From Zanthoxylum bungeanum (lineage: Eukaryota; Streptophyta; Magnoliopsida; Sapindales; Rutaceae), in the NCBI GenBank assembly GCA_019454045.1, contig SKCR01038116.1, positions 95,420-159,419 on the forward strand: DNA of 64,000 nt, in the 5' to 3' direction. This document shows positions 23,890-36,116 of this stretch, piece by piece. The translations under genes and the position numbers were made by a program. The notes under the pieces were generated by a model that worked only from the letters and a program-made list of their open reading frames with translations, did no database searches and was not told where the DNA came from. Numbering within the stretch: position 1 is the first letter of the stretch; each line of letters begins with the position of its first letter.

Positions 23890-23935
23890 TTAAGACATTG
23901 GGGACAATGTCTCATTTAGGTTTGGGGGAGGGAAT
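23890..23935 (+). other. Polypurine stretch after the LOG-like gene
   Basis: GACATTGGGGACAATGTC is followed by TTTGGGGGAGGG (about 23921-23932). This is a familiar landmark after the coding region of Athila-type elements and may be an internal polypurine tract. The true 3' PPT next to the 3' LTR is missing in this copy. Confidence 0.6.
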
Positions 23936-24344
23936 TAGTTGATCAGTACCTTGTGTTTTAGTTGTGTGTTATTTTTATTTTTAGTCCAAATTTTTCGAAA
24001 ATTACAAAAAAATTGAAAAATTTTCAAAAATTACAATAATATTTTGCGTTTTTGTGTTTTTATTTTGACTAAAAAGGTGAAATTGGTAAGAGATAGCTGA
24101 GTAAGGAGTTTCCACTCCTGAGACGTATCTCAAACCTATTTCGAAACAAGTTAATTTTTGTTTATTTTATTTTGAATTATTTAATTTGTGAATTCTCCTT
24201 AAAACGGACTAAAATGGATCTTCATTTGTTCAGTTAGGAGATATTATCAACATATATAGTAACATACGGACATGAGCTAAAATTGAAAAGTTTGTAATAT
24301 TCAGTGCTCTAGTTTAATTGGAGGAAACATTTCAAAAAGCAATG

Positions 24345-24895
24345 GAGTAAAAAAAAAAATAAAACAAAATAAATGTCTGAGATCCGGGTTATTAAGTCTG
24401 TAAAGGTGTTTTAACACCTAGTGCCCTAAAACCAACTGGTTTGGGAGTCACTGGCCCAAAGCTCGTTACATGGATCGAAGATGCTGCAAAAATATATATA
24501 TCTGAAGTCTGAGTAATTAAGTCCGTAGGGGTGTCTTAACACCTGGTGCCCTAAAACCAACTTGTTTGGGGGTCACCGACCCAACACTCGCTACATAGAT
24601 GGAAGATATTGTATATAAATAAAAAAAAAAATAAAACAAAATAAATGTCTGAGATCCGGGTTATTAAGTCTGTAAAGGTGTTTTAACACCTAGTGCCCTA
24701 AAACCAACTGGTTTGGGAGTCACTGGCCCAAAGCTCGTTACATGGATCGAAGATGCTGCAAAAATATATATATCTGAAGTCTGAGTAATTAAGTCCGTAG
24801 GGGTGTCTTAACACCTGGTGCCCTAAAACCAACTTGTTTGGGGGTCACCGACCCAACACTCGCTACATAGATGGAAGATATTGTATATAAATAAA
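24345..24895 (+). repeat. 272-bp tandem repeat, two units each of two half-repeats
   Basis: ATGTCTGAGATCCGGG recurs at 24373 and 24645. Each 272-bp unit contains two diverged half-units of about 120 bp, both with TTAAGTC, TTTTAACACC or CTTAACACC, GTGCCCTAAAACCAACT and TACATRGAT. Each half-unit has a short hairpin (AGGTGT-TTTA-ACACCT or GGTGT-CTTA-ACACC). Units are separated by A-rich runs. It is non-coding and lies in the 3' untranslated region of Athila K. Confidence 0.9.
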
Positions 24896-25426
24896 AAAAA
24901 ATAAAAAATTCAAAGAAAAAATCAGAAAATGAGAAAAATTATTCCATTGCTACAAAAAGGTGTGAAATCTGATAGAACTTTAGGGCAAAAATATTACTCT
25001 CTTATCAACTGCACTTATGACTGTTGTGGGAAAAAATGAGTTGATTAATATTTTGTTGGCTGTGTATATGGAGAATCGTAAATATAATCGGAGAATTTAC
25101 TTATTCAGTAATTTAAAATAAAACAAAACAACTAGTAAGTTGGAGTAGAAGTTTCACCTGATTAGTCACTAACATCTTTATTCTCTTTTCGCTTGTCTTT
25201 TTGCTTTTGTGTGCATTAGTTTTACTACCATTTTACTTTTGTAAAATGTTTGTGGGTATCATTGCTGTAAACCCTCACGAGACTACAACTCGTCCACTAT
25301 GGACACCTAGGGGTTTAAAGGCTTGTTGCATATGCTAAATGCATCTGTGAGCCCTACAAAAGTGGCTTAGTTAATTTATTTATGTTATTTTACTCTATGT
25401 TTTGCTCGAGGACTAGCAAAATGTCA
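24896..25426 (+). other. Athila K 3' untranslated end, no gene
   Basis: AT-rich sequence ends with TGCTCGAGGACTAGCAAAATGTCA. In related elements a GAGGACTAGCAAA-like end is followed by a G-rich PPT and the 3' LTR. Here it stops at the target site. Confidence 0.7.
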
Positions 25427-25431
25427 CACCG

Positions 25432-26312
25432 TACTTACCCAATTCTCCATAAATATTCTTAAAGGAATATGTAATCTGTATCATGCGTAGTATACGTAGT
25501 ATTGAGTATTGTGATCCAGTATCGGATGTCACGTGCTAGGCCTGGGGCTGGAATTGTGTCTGCCTCATACGAAGCACATGTCGGATCTCTGGTAACTAGT
25601 CTCTATAATCGGATAAACATGACCTAGTCATAATATCCCGATAGCTGCAGCATATAAGAGCACCAGTTCCGTATCCTACGTGATTATCATCTCCACTATG
25701 ACTGGAGTGATACTTCTCTCTTGACATCACACCCAATACATTACGATTCTTAATATACCGAGAAAAGGCGTACACAGAACCGGTTAAAGCCCTCGACGAC
25801 CAAAACCAAAGTATATTGATTGTCGCAAGTATTAGCGGTGCAAGTCTCAGGTTAAGACCAAATACACCTACCCCGATTCGGACTTCCATAGACACATAGT
25901 TATACTTCCAATCAAATTCGAGGGGTCTATCCAGAATGAAGTTGTTTCCGTACCATCGGTAAACACAACCTCCTATCACACTTGCATAAGTATCCAATAC
26001 TTAAATATATGAGAACTATGCAGTTATGCTCCCACAACGCGCACAAGTACAATACTAGTCTATTCCGCATTATCGATGTCCAATCTCGATAATACTACGA
26101 CTAGAGATAATTTAATGATTAAACCTTCGTGGATTGATACTGTCTCATATCATCTCAATCCGGAACTAATAATATGGATTTTTATCATTTATAAATCCTG
26201 GTAATCTAATTAAAAATGATAAAAGAGCAATTTCCTTTGTCACATAGTTAATTTGTACAACAACACAATGTTCTGTAAAAATAGTTATGCTATGGGTCAT
26301 AATTGTCCAACA
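25432..26312 (-). repeat. Copia B 5' LTR, second part
   Basis: It resumes at TACTTACCCAATTCTCC after the CACCG duplication and runs to ATTGTCCAACA, matching 9466-10339. The flanking AGTTG (26313-26317) completes the target duplication of Copia B. Confidence 0.92.
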
Positions 26313-26317
26313 AGTTG

Positions 26318-26640
26318 ATGATGTATTGCTTCTTAGCAAAAACATTCCCATACTAAAATCGATGAAAAATTCTCTATAGAATACCTGGGAGAAGCATGCT
26401 TTATTCTAGGAATAAAGATCTACTGGGATAGATCTAGAAAGTAGCTGACACTCACTCAGTATTCGTAAATTTTGATATGTACGTGACCTGATGTCTCATA
26501 TGTTTTGAGCATATGTAGATGCTATAAGGCCAATCCAAGTGATGGTCACTGGATTGATTTAAAGAAAATCCTTGATTATCTTGGATGAACCAAAGAGGCT
26601 TTCTAAGAATATGAGGAAATGAGAACTTGAGGTAACTAGG
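26318..26640 (+). pseudogene. Copia A pol, RT end to RNase H (second segment)
   Basis: The reading resumes inside YVDD with DDVLLLSKNIPILKSMKNSL, then reads IKIYWDRSRK-like and DRDVTGLI..KKILDYL-like sequence, and ends at ELEVTR before the solo LTR at 26641. It has multiple stops. It continues at 30886 with FTAASFQT, restoring the Copia connection motif ELEVTGFT. Confidence 0.82.
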
Positions 26641-29600
26641 TGTTGGTCTACTATAAGCTTCCCAAGATCATAAATCAAGCATGAAACAAGTGTAAATACA
26701 TTCAAAATGAGGTGCGGAATACTCACAATGAATGGTTGAGTCGATGCGGTGATGAACCAAATACGAACTGCCCTCCTCCATATTGCTCGGCAGTGAGCTG
26801 CTCAAAGTGTGGACTGCACGGCAGTGGGTGGTTTTCCTCCTCCAAGAATCGGCCATGGGTGATCCTCCATGGAAGCTCCAAGCTTGTGTTAATTCCTTGC
26901 TCATGAAAACACTTCCCTATCACATTGGTATATCTCCAATGGTGTGCTAGCAGTTGTGATTTTCTTTGCCACAAAAATCATCATATCTCTTCTTGCCATT
27001 TTCGGTCAAACTAGAAGAAAAACAGAAGAAATATGGCATTTCGGCCGAGAGAGAAGAAGAGGAGCATTTGGCTCCAAAACCGTGAACAGAGAGAGAGAAA
27101 ATAATAAAGTGTATTAGGTTTTATATTTCCAAAATAATTAACCATTTACCACTTTTTAATTTCAAAAAGACAAGCATTAAATGCTTTCAATCATCTCACA
27201 TCAACTCACTTCAATCAATCAAATGTCACATCACTCAAAGTGACATGTGATTTGACGCTTGATGTGACTTACGATTTGACGCTTGATTTGACTTGCGTGC
27301 CGCTCTCAAATTCGAAATTCGAATGCGCTCGTAAATAATCCCGGGCTCGGGTTCGCTAATTCCAAATTAATGATTTTTCTGTTGCGACGTAATTAAACGA
27401 TTACGTCTAACGAAATCACTATTCATGTCGCTAACGAATTAATTCTAAATTAACACATTCGCCCGAATTAAAATCTAATTTTAATTCCGCGTCAAAATCC
27501 AATTTTGTTTAATATATCAAATATATTATTTTATCAATTAATTCCAAATTAATCGTTCTCTCTCTTTAATTGATATTTTATCCCAGATAAAATATCTCCG
27601 TAATTAATCCCAGATTAATTTTCTCTCTCATTAAATTAATCCCAGATTAATTAAAGTGTGAGTCATAGGTCATCGGTGAATCTTCGGGAAGCGACCCATG
27701 AGATCCCCGGATATGTTGGTAGTAAATCGGGTCGTCGGACTATCCGAACACGTAAGTACCTAGTACTACGTTTACACTGATTCACAAGACAAGGTTGGCT
27801 TCTAGCAAAGCGCCATGCCTACCCAATTCTCCAGAAACATGCTTACAGGAATAAGCGATCTATATCAGGCGTAGTATACGTGGTATTGCGTATGTCGATC
27901 CAGTATCAAAGGATCACGTGCTAGGCTGGGGCTGGAATTGTGTTTGCCCCGTACGAAGCACATGTCGGATGTCTGGTAACTAGTCTCTATAATCGAATAA
28001 ACATGGCCTAGTCATAATATCCCGATAGCTCGAGCATATAAGAGAACGAGTTTCGTATCCTATGTGACCATCATCTCCACTATGACTGGAGTGATACTTC
28101 AATCTCGACATCACACCCAATACACTACGATTCTCAATATACCCAGCATTGGCGTACACAGAACCTGTTAAAGTCCTGGACGACCGCAACCAAAGTATAT
28201 TGATTGTCGCAAGTATTAATGGTGCATGTCTCAAGTTAAGACCAAATACACATACCCTGATTTCGGACTTCCATAGACACACAGTCATATTACTAATGGA
28301 ATTCCGAGGGGGTCTATCCAGAGCGAAGCTGTTTCCCGTACCATCGGTAAAACACAACCTCTTATTACACTTGCATGAGTATCTTATACCCAAAAATATG
28401 ATAACTATGTCGTTGTGCCCTCACAACGCGCACAAGTGTAATACTAGTCTTTTACGCATTATCGATGTCCAATCTCGATAATACTCTGACTAGGGATATT
28501 TAATGATTTATCCTACGTGGACTGATATTGTCTCATATCATTCTCCGTCCAGTAACAAATCACAAGGACCTCTCATCATTTATACATCTAGATGATCTAA
28601 TTGTTGGAGTTCAATCAAGTCCACAAGATCACAAACAATGCATAAAAATCACAAGTTATGAACACATCAAAGGAGATGGCGGAATCAACTCACATTGAAT
28701 TCGGTTTTGATGAATGAAGAACAAAGGTGCGTTTTTGAGCTCCCTCCAAGTCACGGCAGTAGCTTCCTTGACAGTGGGGCTGTGCGGTTTTGATCATCTT
28801 TGAACCTCCAAGATTCGGAAATTGTAGAGCACCATTGAAGCTCAAAGCTTCAAGCTTCCTTGCTCAAAGAAGAAGCTTCCCTATCACCTATGTATGCCTC
28901 AAGGTGTGCTAGCACTAAGTTTTGAAACAAAATCAAATCTTGTTTCTCATTACTTCTCGGCAGAACCAGAAAAACGAGAGAGGAAGAGATGAAAACGGCT
29001 TGAAGCCGAGAGAGAAAAGGGAGGGAAGAAGAAGACCGTGAGTCTTGCATGTTGGAGAGAGAGAGGACCGAATGTGTATAAAGTGAAAAGAAAAGTAATA
29101 TATATTTATTCATTTATTTTCCAAAAATAAATAAAACAAATATATATATTCCAAACCTTTTCATATTCCATCACTTTTACTTTTAACTTTAAGTCATATC
29201 ACATCACTTTTCACATCACATCTATTCACTTTAATAAAGTGACATATTGTCAAGTCACATCACTCAAAGTGACAATTGATTTGACGATTGATGCGACTAG
29301 CGATTTGACGCTTGATGTGACTTGCGTGCCGCACTCGAATTCGAAATGCGAATGCGCTCGCAATCACTCTCGGGCTCGGGTTCGCCAATTCCAAATTAAT
29401 GAATTTCCGTCGCGTCGTAATTAAATGATTACGCCTAGCGAAATCACTATTCACGTCGCTAACGAATTAATTCTAAATTAATTCGTTCGCCCGAATTAAA
29501 ATCTAATTTTAATTCCGCGTCGAAATCCAATTTCGATTAATATATCGAATATATTAATTTTATCGATTAATTCCAAATTAATCGTTCTCTCTCTTTAATT

Positions 29601-30880
29601 AATATTTTATCCCATTTAAAATATCTCCGCAATTAATCTCAGATTAATTTTCTCTCTCATCGAATTAATCCCAGATTAATTCTATCTCTCTCTTCTAATT
29701 AATCCCAGATTAATCAAAGTGCGAGTCATACGTCATCGGTGAATCTTCAGGAAGCGACCCATGAGATCTCCGGATATGTTGGCAGTAAATGCGATCGTCG
29801 GACTGTCCGAACACGTAAGTACCTCGTACTACGTTTATATCGATTTACAAGACAAGGTTGGCTTCTAGCAAAGCGCCATGCCTACCCAATTCTCCAGAAA
29901 TATTCTTACAGGAATATATAGATCTGTATCAAGCATAGTATACCGTAGTATTGTGTATATCGGCCCAGTATCGGATAATCACGTGCTAGGGCTGGGGCTG
30001 GATAAGTGTCTGCCCCGTCCGAAACACATGTCGGATGTCTGGTAACATAGTCTCTATAATCGGATATACATGACCTGGTCACAATATCCCGATTGGTTGC
30101 GCAACACTCAAGAGCACTAGTACCGTATCCTGCGTGACATCATCTCCAAATGACTGAAGTGACACTTCCATCTTGACATCACACCCAATACACTACGACT
30201 CTCTGATAAACCCAGAAGTGGTGTACACAGAACCGGTTAAAGCCCCCCTACCACCAAGACCAAAGTTTATCGATTATCGTAAGTATTAGCGATGCAAGTC
30301 TCAGGTTAAGACTATACACACCTACCTCGATTTCGGCCTCCCATAGACACATAGTCATAATACCAATGGGATTCCGAGGGGTCTATCCAGAGCGAAGCTG
30401 TTTCCCGTACCATCGGTGAAACACGACCTCCTATCGCACTTGCATAAGTATCCAATACTTATATATATGAGAACTATGCCGTTGTGCCCTCACAAACGCG
30501 CACAAGTGCAATACTAGCCTATTCCGCATTATCGATGTCCAGTCTCGATAATACTACGGCTAGGGATATTTAATGATTAAACCTTCGGGGACTGATACTG
30601 TCTCATATCATTCTCAGTCCAGGTACTAATCATAGGGACCTCTCTTCATTTATATATCTATGGTGATCTAATCACAAATGATGAGAGTGCAATTTCCTTG
30701 TCACATAGTTAATTTGCTACAACAACACAATGATCTGTGCAAATAGTGACGCTATGGGTCATTTTGTCCAACACTAATCACAAAGGATAAGAGTGCAATC
30801 TCCTTTGTCACATAGTTAATTTGTATAACAACACAATGATCTGTACAAATAGTGACGCTATTGGTCATAATTGTCCAACA
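26641..30880 (-). mobile_element. Solo Copia LTR 1 in Copia A, itself interrupted
   Basis: This is a single minus-strand LTR (26641-28601 plus 30779-30880, about 2.06 kb) with TGTTGG...CCAACA ends and target duplication CTAGG (26636-26640 and 30881-30885). No internal region is present, so it arose by LTR-LTR recombination. A hairpin cassette lies at about 27345-27655. Confidence 0.92.
28602..30773 (-). mobile_element. Solo Copia LTR 2 inside solo LTR 1
   Basis: A 2172-bp minus-strand LTR, TGTTGGAGTT...TTGTCCAACA, has target duplication CTAAT (28597-28601 and 30774-30778). It has an especially clear hairpin cassette at about 29380-29715, with loops CTA, CCA and TCA on the plus strand. There is no coding region; short frames inside it recur in sister LTRs. 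Confidence 0.92.
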
Positions 30881-30885
30881 CTAGG

Positions 30886-31347
30886 TTCACCGCTGCAAGT
30901 TTCCAAACCGATGAAACGACTGTAAGTCGTAATAAGGGTACGTAACCTCTTTGAACAACGGAACAGTGAGCTGGAAATCGTCCAAGCAAGATACTATTGT
31001 CGAATAAATAACCAAAACGGAACATTACTGCAGCTGAGGCAGCAAAAGAAGCATTTTGGATCTATATAATCCTAATTAGATTAGGAGTAGTTCTGTTAGC
31101 AGCTGAGCTAGGCTACAGCGCAAGCTAAAGAATCGCAGTCTCATCAATGATCCAAGTATGTACTTCAACTAATTCATCTGATTCGTTCGATCATACATCG
31201 TGGCGATGTGATGATCGAATAAATCGCATCAGATGATAATCTTGCAAATCTGCTGATGAAAGCTGTTTCTCAGCAGATGTTTGAGCGACCCGTAAATAGT
31301 TCAAGTGTATGACACTTGAGTGATTGGCTATAGGCCAAGTGGGAGAT
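30886..31347 (+). pseudogene. Copia A RNase H C-terminus and PPT (third segment)
   Basis: The RNase H remnant reads FTAASFQT and ITAAEAAKEAFWIY, then decayed sequence down to the SDW-like end. The PPT CCAAGTGGGAGAT is at about 31335-31347. Several stops are present. Confidence 0.82.
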
Positions 31348-32809
31348 TTTTGGACAATTATGACCAATAGCATCACTATTTGTACAGAACATGGTGTTGT
31401 TGTACAAATTAACTATGTGAAAGGAAATTGCACTTTTATCATTTGTAATTGGATTACCTGGATATATAAATGATAAAAGTCCTTATGATTAGTTCTGGAT
31501 TAATAAGATATGAGACAATATTAATCCACAAAGGTTTAATCATTAAATATCCCTAGTCGTAGTATTATCGAGACTGGGCATCGATAATACGAAATAGGCT
31601 AGTATTACACTTGTGCGTGTTATGGAAGCGTAACGACATAGTTCTCATATATTTGGGTATTGGATACTCATGCAAGTGTAATATGAGGTTCTGTTTACCG
31701 ATGGTACGGAAACAGCTTTGCTCTGGATAGACCCCTCGGAATCCCATTGGTAGTATGACTATGTGTCTATGGGAATCTGAATCAGGGTAGGTGTATTTGG
31801 TCTTAACCTGAGACTTGCATCGCTAATACTTGCGACAATCAATATACTTTGGTTTTGGTCGTCCGGGGCTTTAACAGGTTCTGTGTACGCCTCTTCTGGG
31901 TATACTGAGAATCATAGTGTATTGGGTGTGATGTCAAGATCGAAGTATCACTTCAGTAATATGAAGATGATGATCACGCATGGATACAAAACTGGTACTC
32001 TAAGTGCTATAACCATCGGGGAAGTATGACTAGGTCATGAATTTCCGATCATAAAGAGACTAGTTGCTAGTGATCTAATATATGCTTCGTACGAGGCAGA
32101 CACAACTCCAGCCCTATGCCTTGCATGTAACATCAGATACTGGATCGTAATACACAATACTACTTATACTACGCCTGACAAAGATCATGTATTCCGTAGA
32201 AGAATGTTTCTGGAGAATTAGGTAGGCACGGTGCTTTGCTAGAAGCCAACCATATCTTTTATTGGGTATTATTATTTAATTAAATTAGATTTAATTACAA
32301 AGCGACGGAAAATTCGTTTAGTCGGATTAAATGAACCGGGCCCAAAGTGTGTTGTGTAAGCCAACTAAATTTGGAATTTAATTGGTGGGACCCATGACTT
32401 ACATCAACTTGTCACTATTTGTGATGTAAGTAGATGGAATAGTAAATGTGGCATTTACTTCCCAAACCTACCAAGTCAACACACCCCAACTTTTTGTATA
32501 TGTTTTTTTGGAAAAACAAAATGGAACTATTCATTCTCTTCCTAATCCTCTCTTGTCCCAATTCTTCTATCTTGGAGGTGGAAAATTTTCTTTCAATTTT
32601 TGATCCAAGCTAGCACTTTGGGAGTCAACTAAGGTTATAGGGAAACTCACCCTTGAGTTTGGAATTCAAATCAAAGGCTTGGAGCTTCCAACAAAGAAGA
32701 AAAAGTCTTGAACTTCATCCGATCAAAGTGAGTATTTCGGCAACTTTCTTTGATTTATTCACACACAAATCACCTTAGAGATCCTTGGCATTTTCTAGGA
32801 ACACTAACA
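31348..32809 (+). repeat. Copia A 3' LTR with internal deletion
   Basis: This plus-strand LTR starts TTTTGGACAATTATGACC; the expected TG terminus is mutated to TT. It ends GAACACTAACA. At 1.46 kb it is about 0.5 kb shorter than sister LTRs: near 32250 the sequence jumps from the GAAGCCAACC region to TTATTTAATTAAATTAG, removing the hairpin cassette. The following ATGGG is a likely target site; its partner lies left of the window. Confidence 0.85.
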
Positions 32810-33218
32810 ATGGGATTCCGATGGGTCTATCCAGAGCGAAGCTGTTCCCATACCATCGGAAAACAAAACCTCCTATTACACTTGCATGAGTATCCAATAC
32901 CCAAATATATGAGAACTATGTTGTTACGCTTCCATAACGCGCACAAGTGCAATACTAGTCTATTCCGCACTATCAATGTCCAATCTCGATAATACTACGA
33001 CTAGGGATATTTAATTATTAAACCTTTCGTGGATTGATATTGTCTCATATCTTATTAATCCAGAACTAATCATAAGGATTTTTATCATTTATATACATAT
33101 TCAAGTAATTTAATTACAAAATGATAAAATAACAATTTCTTTTATCGCATAGTTAATTTGTACAAAAACCACAATGTCATTTACAAATAGCGATTCTATG
33201 GGTCAAAATTGTCCAACA
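32810..33218 (-). repeat. Copia 0 3' LTR, terminal part
   Basis: A minus-strand LTR fragment starts at ATGGGATTCCGATGGG, a position inside sister LTRs, and runs to ATTGTCCAACA. The other half should lie beyond base 1, because Copia A was inserted here. Confidence 0.8.
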
Positions 33219-34765
33219 ATCTCCCACTTGGCCTATAGCCAATCACTCAAGTATCTAACACCTGAACTATGTATATGTCGCTCAAACTTTTGCTGAGAAA
33301 TAGCCTTCGTCAGCGGATCTGCAATGTTATCATCTGATGTGAACTTCTCGATCTTCACATCCCCAGGATGTATGATCTAACGAATCAGATGGAAACGTCG
33401 AAGTACATGCTTGGATCGTTGATGAGACCGCGGTTCCTTAGCCTGCGCTATAGCCCCGTTATTGTCACAATAAAATGAACGGGTTCAACTGCTAATAGAA
33501 CTACTCCTAATTCAATCAGGAATTTACGGATCCAAACTGCTTCTTTTGCTGCTTCAGCTGCAGTGATATATTCTGTTTCTGGTGTTGAATCAGCAACAGT
33601 CTCTTGTTTGGAAGATTTCCAGCTCACTACTCCGTTGTTCAAACAAAATATGTACCTGAATTGCGACTTACAGTCAGTAAACCCAGTTACCTCAAGTTCT
33701 CCATCTCCATAGATTAAGAAAGCATCCTTAGTTCCTCTAAGATACTTAAGGATGTTCTTAACCGCAACCCAATGACCATCACCTGGATCATTCTGATAGC
33801 GACTACACATGCTCAAAGAATACGAGACATCAAGTCTCTTACATATCATGGCATACATGATCAATCCGACTGCTGAAGCGAATGAGATCCGACTCATGTT
33901 TTCTCTCTCATCTTGAGTTTTATGACACATGTCCTTAGATAGAGAGACGCCATGTGACACTGGCAACAGTCCCCTCTTAAACTGATCCATGATGAATCTC
34001 TTCAATACTTTGTCAATATATGAGCTCTGGGAGAGTCCAAGCATCTTTCTAGATCTATCCCGGTAGATCCTTATTCCCAGAATAAAAGCTTCTTCTCCCA
34101 GATCTTTCATGGAGAATTTCAATGAAAGGCAAGCTTTCACCGATTGTAGCATGGGAATGTCATTGCCAATAAGCAATATATAATCAATGTAAAGGACAAT
34201 GAATGTCAGTACGCTCACACTAACCTTCTTATATACACAAGGATCATCTTCATTTTGAGCGAAATCATATTCTTTTATGATCTCATCAAAATGTTGGCTC
34301 CAAGAACGCGATGCTTACTTCAATCCATAAATGGATCGATTTAACTTGCAAACCTTATTTGCATGTTTTGACACGATAAAACCGTCAGACTGTTGCATAT
34401 AAACATCCTCCAAAAGGTTTCCATTAAGAAAAACGGTTTTGACGTCCATCTGCCATATTTCATAATCGAAATTTGCAGCAGGTGAAAAAGTTTTATCATA
34501 ATCGACACCATGTCGTTGATGATACCCTTTCATTACAAGCCTAGCTTTGTACGTTTGTATGTTGCCATCCATGTCAGTCTTCTTCTTGAAGATCCATTTA
34601 CAACCAATAGGCTTTACGCCTTCTGGTGCATCAGCCAGTGTCCAAACTTGGTTGGTATACATATAATCCATTTCGGACTACATGGCTTCTTGCCATAAAG
34701 TGGAGTCGATACCTTGTATCACTTCCTCATACGTAGCCGTCTAATTATCCTCATTAAGTTAATTG
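33219..34765 (-). pseudogene. Copia 0 RT and RNase H (best preserved in the window)
   Basis: In element sense, RT at 34671-34315 reads MDYMYTNQVWTLADAPEGVKPIGCKW, EIWQMDVKTVFLNGNLLEDVYM and KLNRSIYGLK. After a short broken stretch a 256-codon frame (34218-33448) holds LYIDYILLIGND, SLKFSMKDLGE, LGIRIYRDRSRKMLGLSQ, NILKYLRGTKDAFLIYGDGELEVTGFTD and ADSTPETEYITAAEAAKEAVWIRKFLIELG. The catalytic pair is YIDY instead of YVDD, so RT activity would be lost. A frameshift near 33475 leads to NNGAIAQAKEPR and the RNase H end. The PPT is at 33219-33231. At about 34740-34765 pol stops at a junction with element H. Confidence 0.9.
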
Positions 34766-35452
34766 ATTAGTGGGGACTAATTGAGATTAGTGAATAAAAT
34801 TTTAAAGTTAAAATTGGTTAGATCACTAATAATCCACTAGTATTAATAAAGTTATTTTTTTAGCCGAGTATAATCTTGATACATTAGAAACTAGTGAGAT
34901 AGAAACCTTGCACTTCAAAATAGTGAGTGATAGAGGGGTATATCCTGCAAACTCTGTTGTTATCCAGAAATGTGAGATTCAAAAGACGGCTCGAGGCGAC
35001 GTTGCTTTTGTCCCCCTACGGATGGTGACCATTTTGGTTCAATATCAAGTTTGGATTCTGAGAGGATAGGGTGATTTGACCTACCCTACGGCGGCCCTTC
35101 ACTAGTTAAGTTCAAGGGTTCCGAAACAATGGGTTACACTCACAAATGAATGATTAAGTTGTTAATCAAAGTTTCATTGATCAAAATAATGGTAGTTGAT
35201 TAATATAAGAATAAGGGTTATTTCAGATATATTAATCAATTGAAAATGTCTTAATCTATCTTGCGAATACATGACTTACCCTACAACGACACTTATTTGT
35301 GGGATGATAGATAACTGTGGCATAGTAATTCTTTTAGGTTCTTAATTCATTGTACATTGATCATGCATTATGTTTAATTTTTTCCCTTCATATTTGACAA
35401 TTTTAATATGTGATGAATGAATGTTGAATGCGCATTTATTTTTTCAGTCATG
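34766..35452 (+). other. Leader-like region before gag fragment H, no gene
   Basis: About 690 bp of AT-rich sequence, with a CG-richer patch at 34985-35090, runs into the ATG of a Copia gag. I see no LTR end or PBS, so the left boundary is a junction with Copia 0 pol. Its identity as a Copia leader is inferred from position. Confidence 0.5.
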
Positions 35453-35861
35453 GCATCTGTAATTATCTCAATTCTCAAATAACAAGAAAAAATAACAGGG
35501 GAAAATTTTGTTAAATGGAAAAGTGACATGAATGCTATATTGGTCTGTGAAGAACTTAAATTTATCCTGATTGAGGAATGTCCTCCTGAGCCAGCCCCAA
35601 ATGCTGGCAGACCTGTACTCAATGCCTATAATAACGGGATTAAGGCCGATAAGAAAACCCATAGCTATTTGATATCATCGATGTCTAAGGTTCTTGCTGC
35701 AAAACATGAGCCTATGGTGACAACATCTTTAATTATACAGTCATTACCAGAAATTTTTGGGCAGCCTTCGGAGTGGTAACAAAATGAGGCTATTATCTTT
35801 ATATTGACCGCAAAGATGAAGGAATGTAGATCAGTCTGAGACCATGTCTTAAGGATGATAT
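35453..35861 (+). pseudogene. Copia H gag N-terminal fragment
   Basis: The sequence reads MASVIISILK, an in-frame stop, then EKITGENFVKWKSDMNAILV, LKFILIEECPPEPAPNAGRPV, HSYLISSMSKVLAAKHEPMV and IFGQPSEW with a further stop. This is the Copia gag family with the EKLTGENY-type start and FGQPS motif. It differs clearly from the gag of Copia D. It ends where LTR G begins. Confidence 0.86.
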
Positions 35862-36116
35862 TGTTGGACAGTTATGACCTATAGCGTCCCTATTTGTACA
35901 GATCATGGTGTTGTTGTACAAATTAACTATGTGACAAATGAAATTGCTCTCTTATCATTTGTGATTAGATCACCAAGATGTATAAATGATAGGAGTGTTG
36001 GTTTCAATTATTAGTCCCAAGAAAGTATAAGCAAATGAAACACATGATTTATATATGTAAAACTTGAAGCATGGCGGAATCATACTTACAAAGCTTGTGA
36101 TGAAAAATGATAAAAC

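Larger units (their letters stand above)
17285..25426 (+). mobile_element. Athila K: Athila-like Gypsy element carrying a LOG-like gene
   Basis: An 8.1-kb plus-strand Gypsy element is flanked by the target duplication CACCG (17280-17284 and 25427-25431). It has a 2135-bp 5' LTR starting TGATGAGTGG, a PBS of the tRNA-Asp type, decayed gag, a protease fragment, a fused integrase C-terminus, an unknown ORF, a LOG-like coding region, a polypurine stretch and tandem repeats. RT, RNase H and most of integrase are absent. The 3' LTR is also missing: the internal end GCAAAATGTCA directly abuts the target site. Confidence 0.9.
8350..26312 (-). mobile_element. Copia B, full-length element with nested Athila K
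   Basis: This is a minus-strand Ty1/Copia element bounded by TGTTAG...CCAACA ends and a 5-bp target duplication AGTTG (8345-8349 and 26313-26317). In element orientation: 5' LTR 26312-25432 plus 17284-16193 (about 1.97 kb), PBS 16191-16180, a leader of roughly 2 kb, hairpin array, gag zinc-knuckle remnant, integrase, RT and RNase H remnants, PPT 10352-10340, then 3' LTR 10339-8350 (1990 bp). The LTRs differ by many substitutions, so B is older than Copia C. It is inserted in the RT YVDD codons of Copia A and is itself broken by Athila K. Confidence 0.93.
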
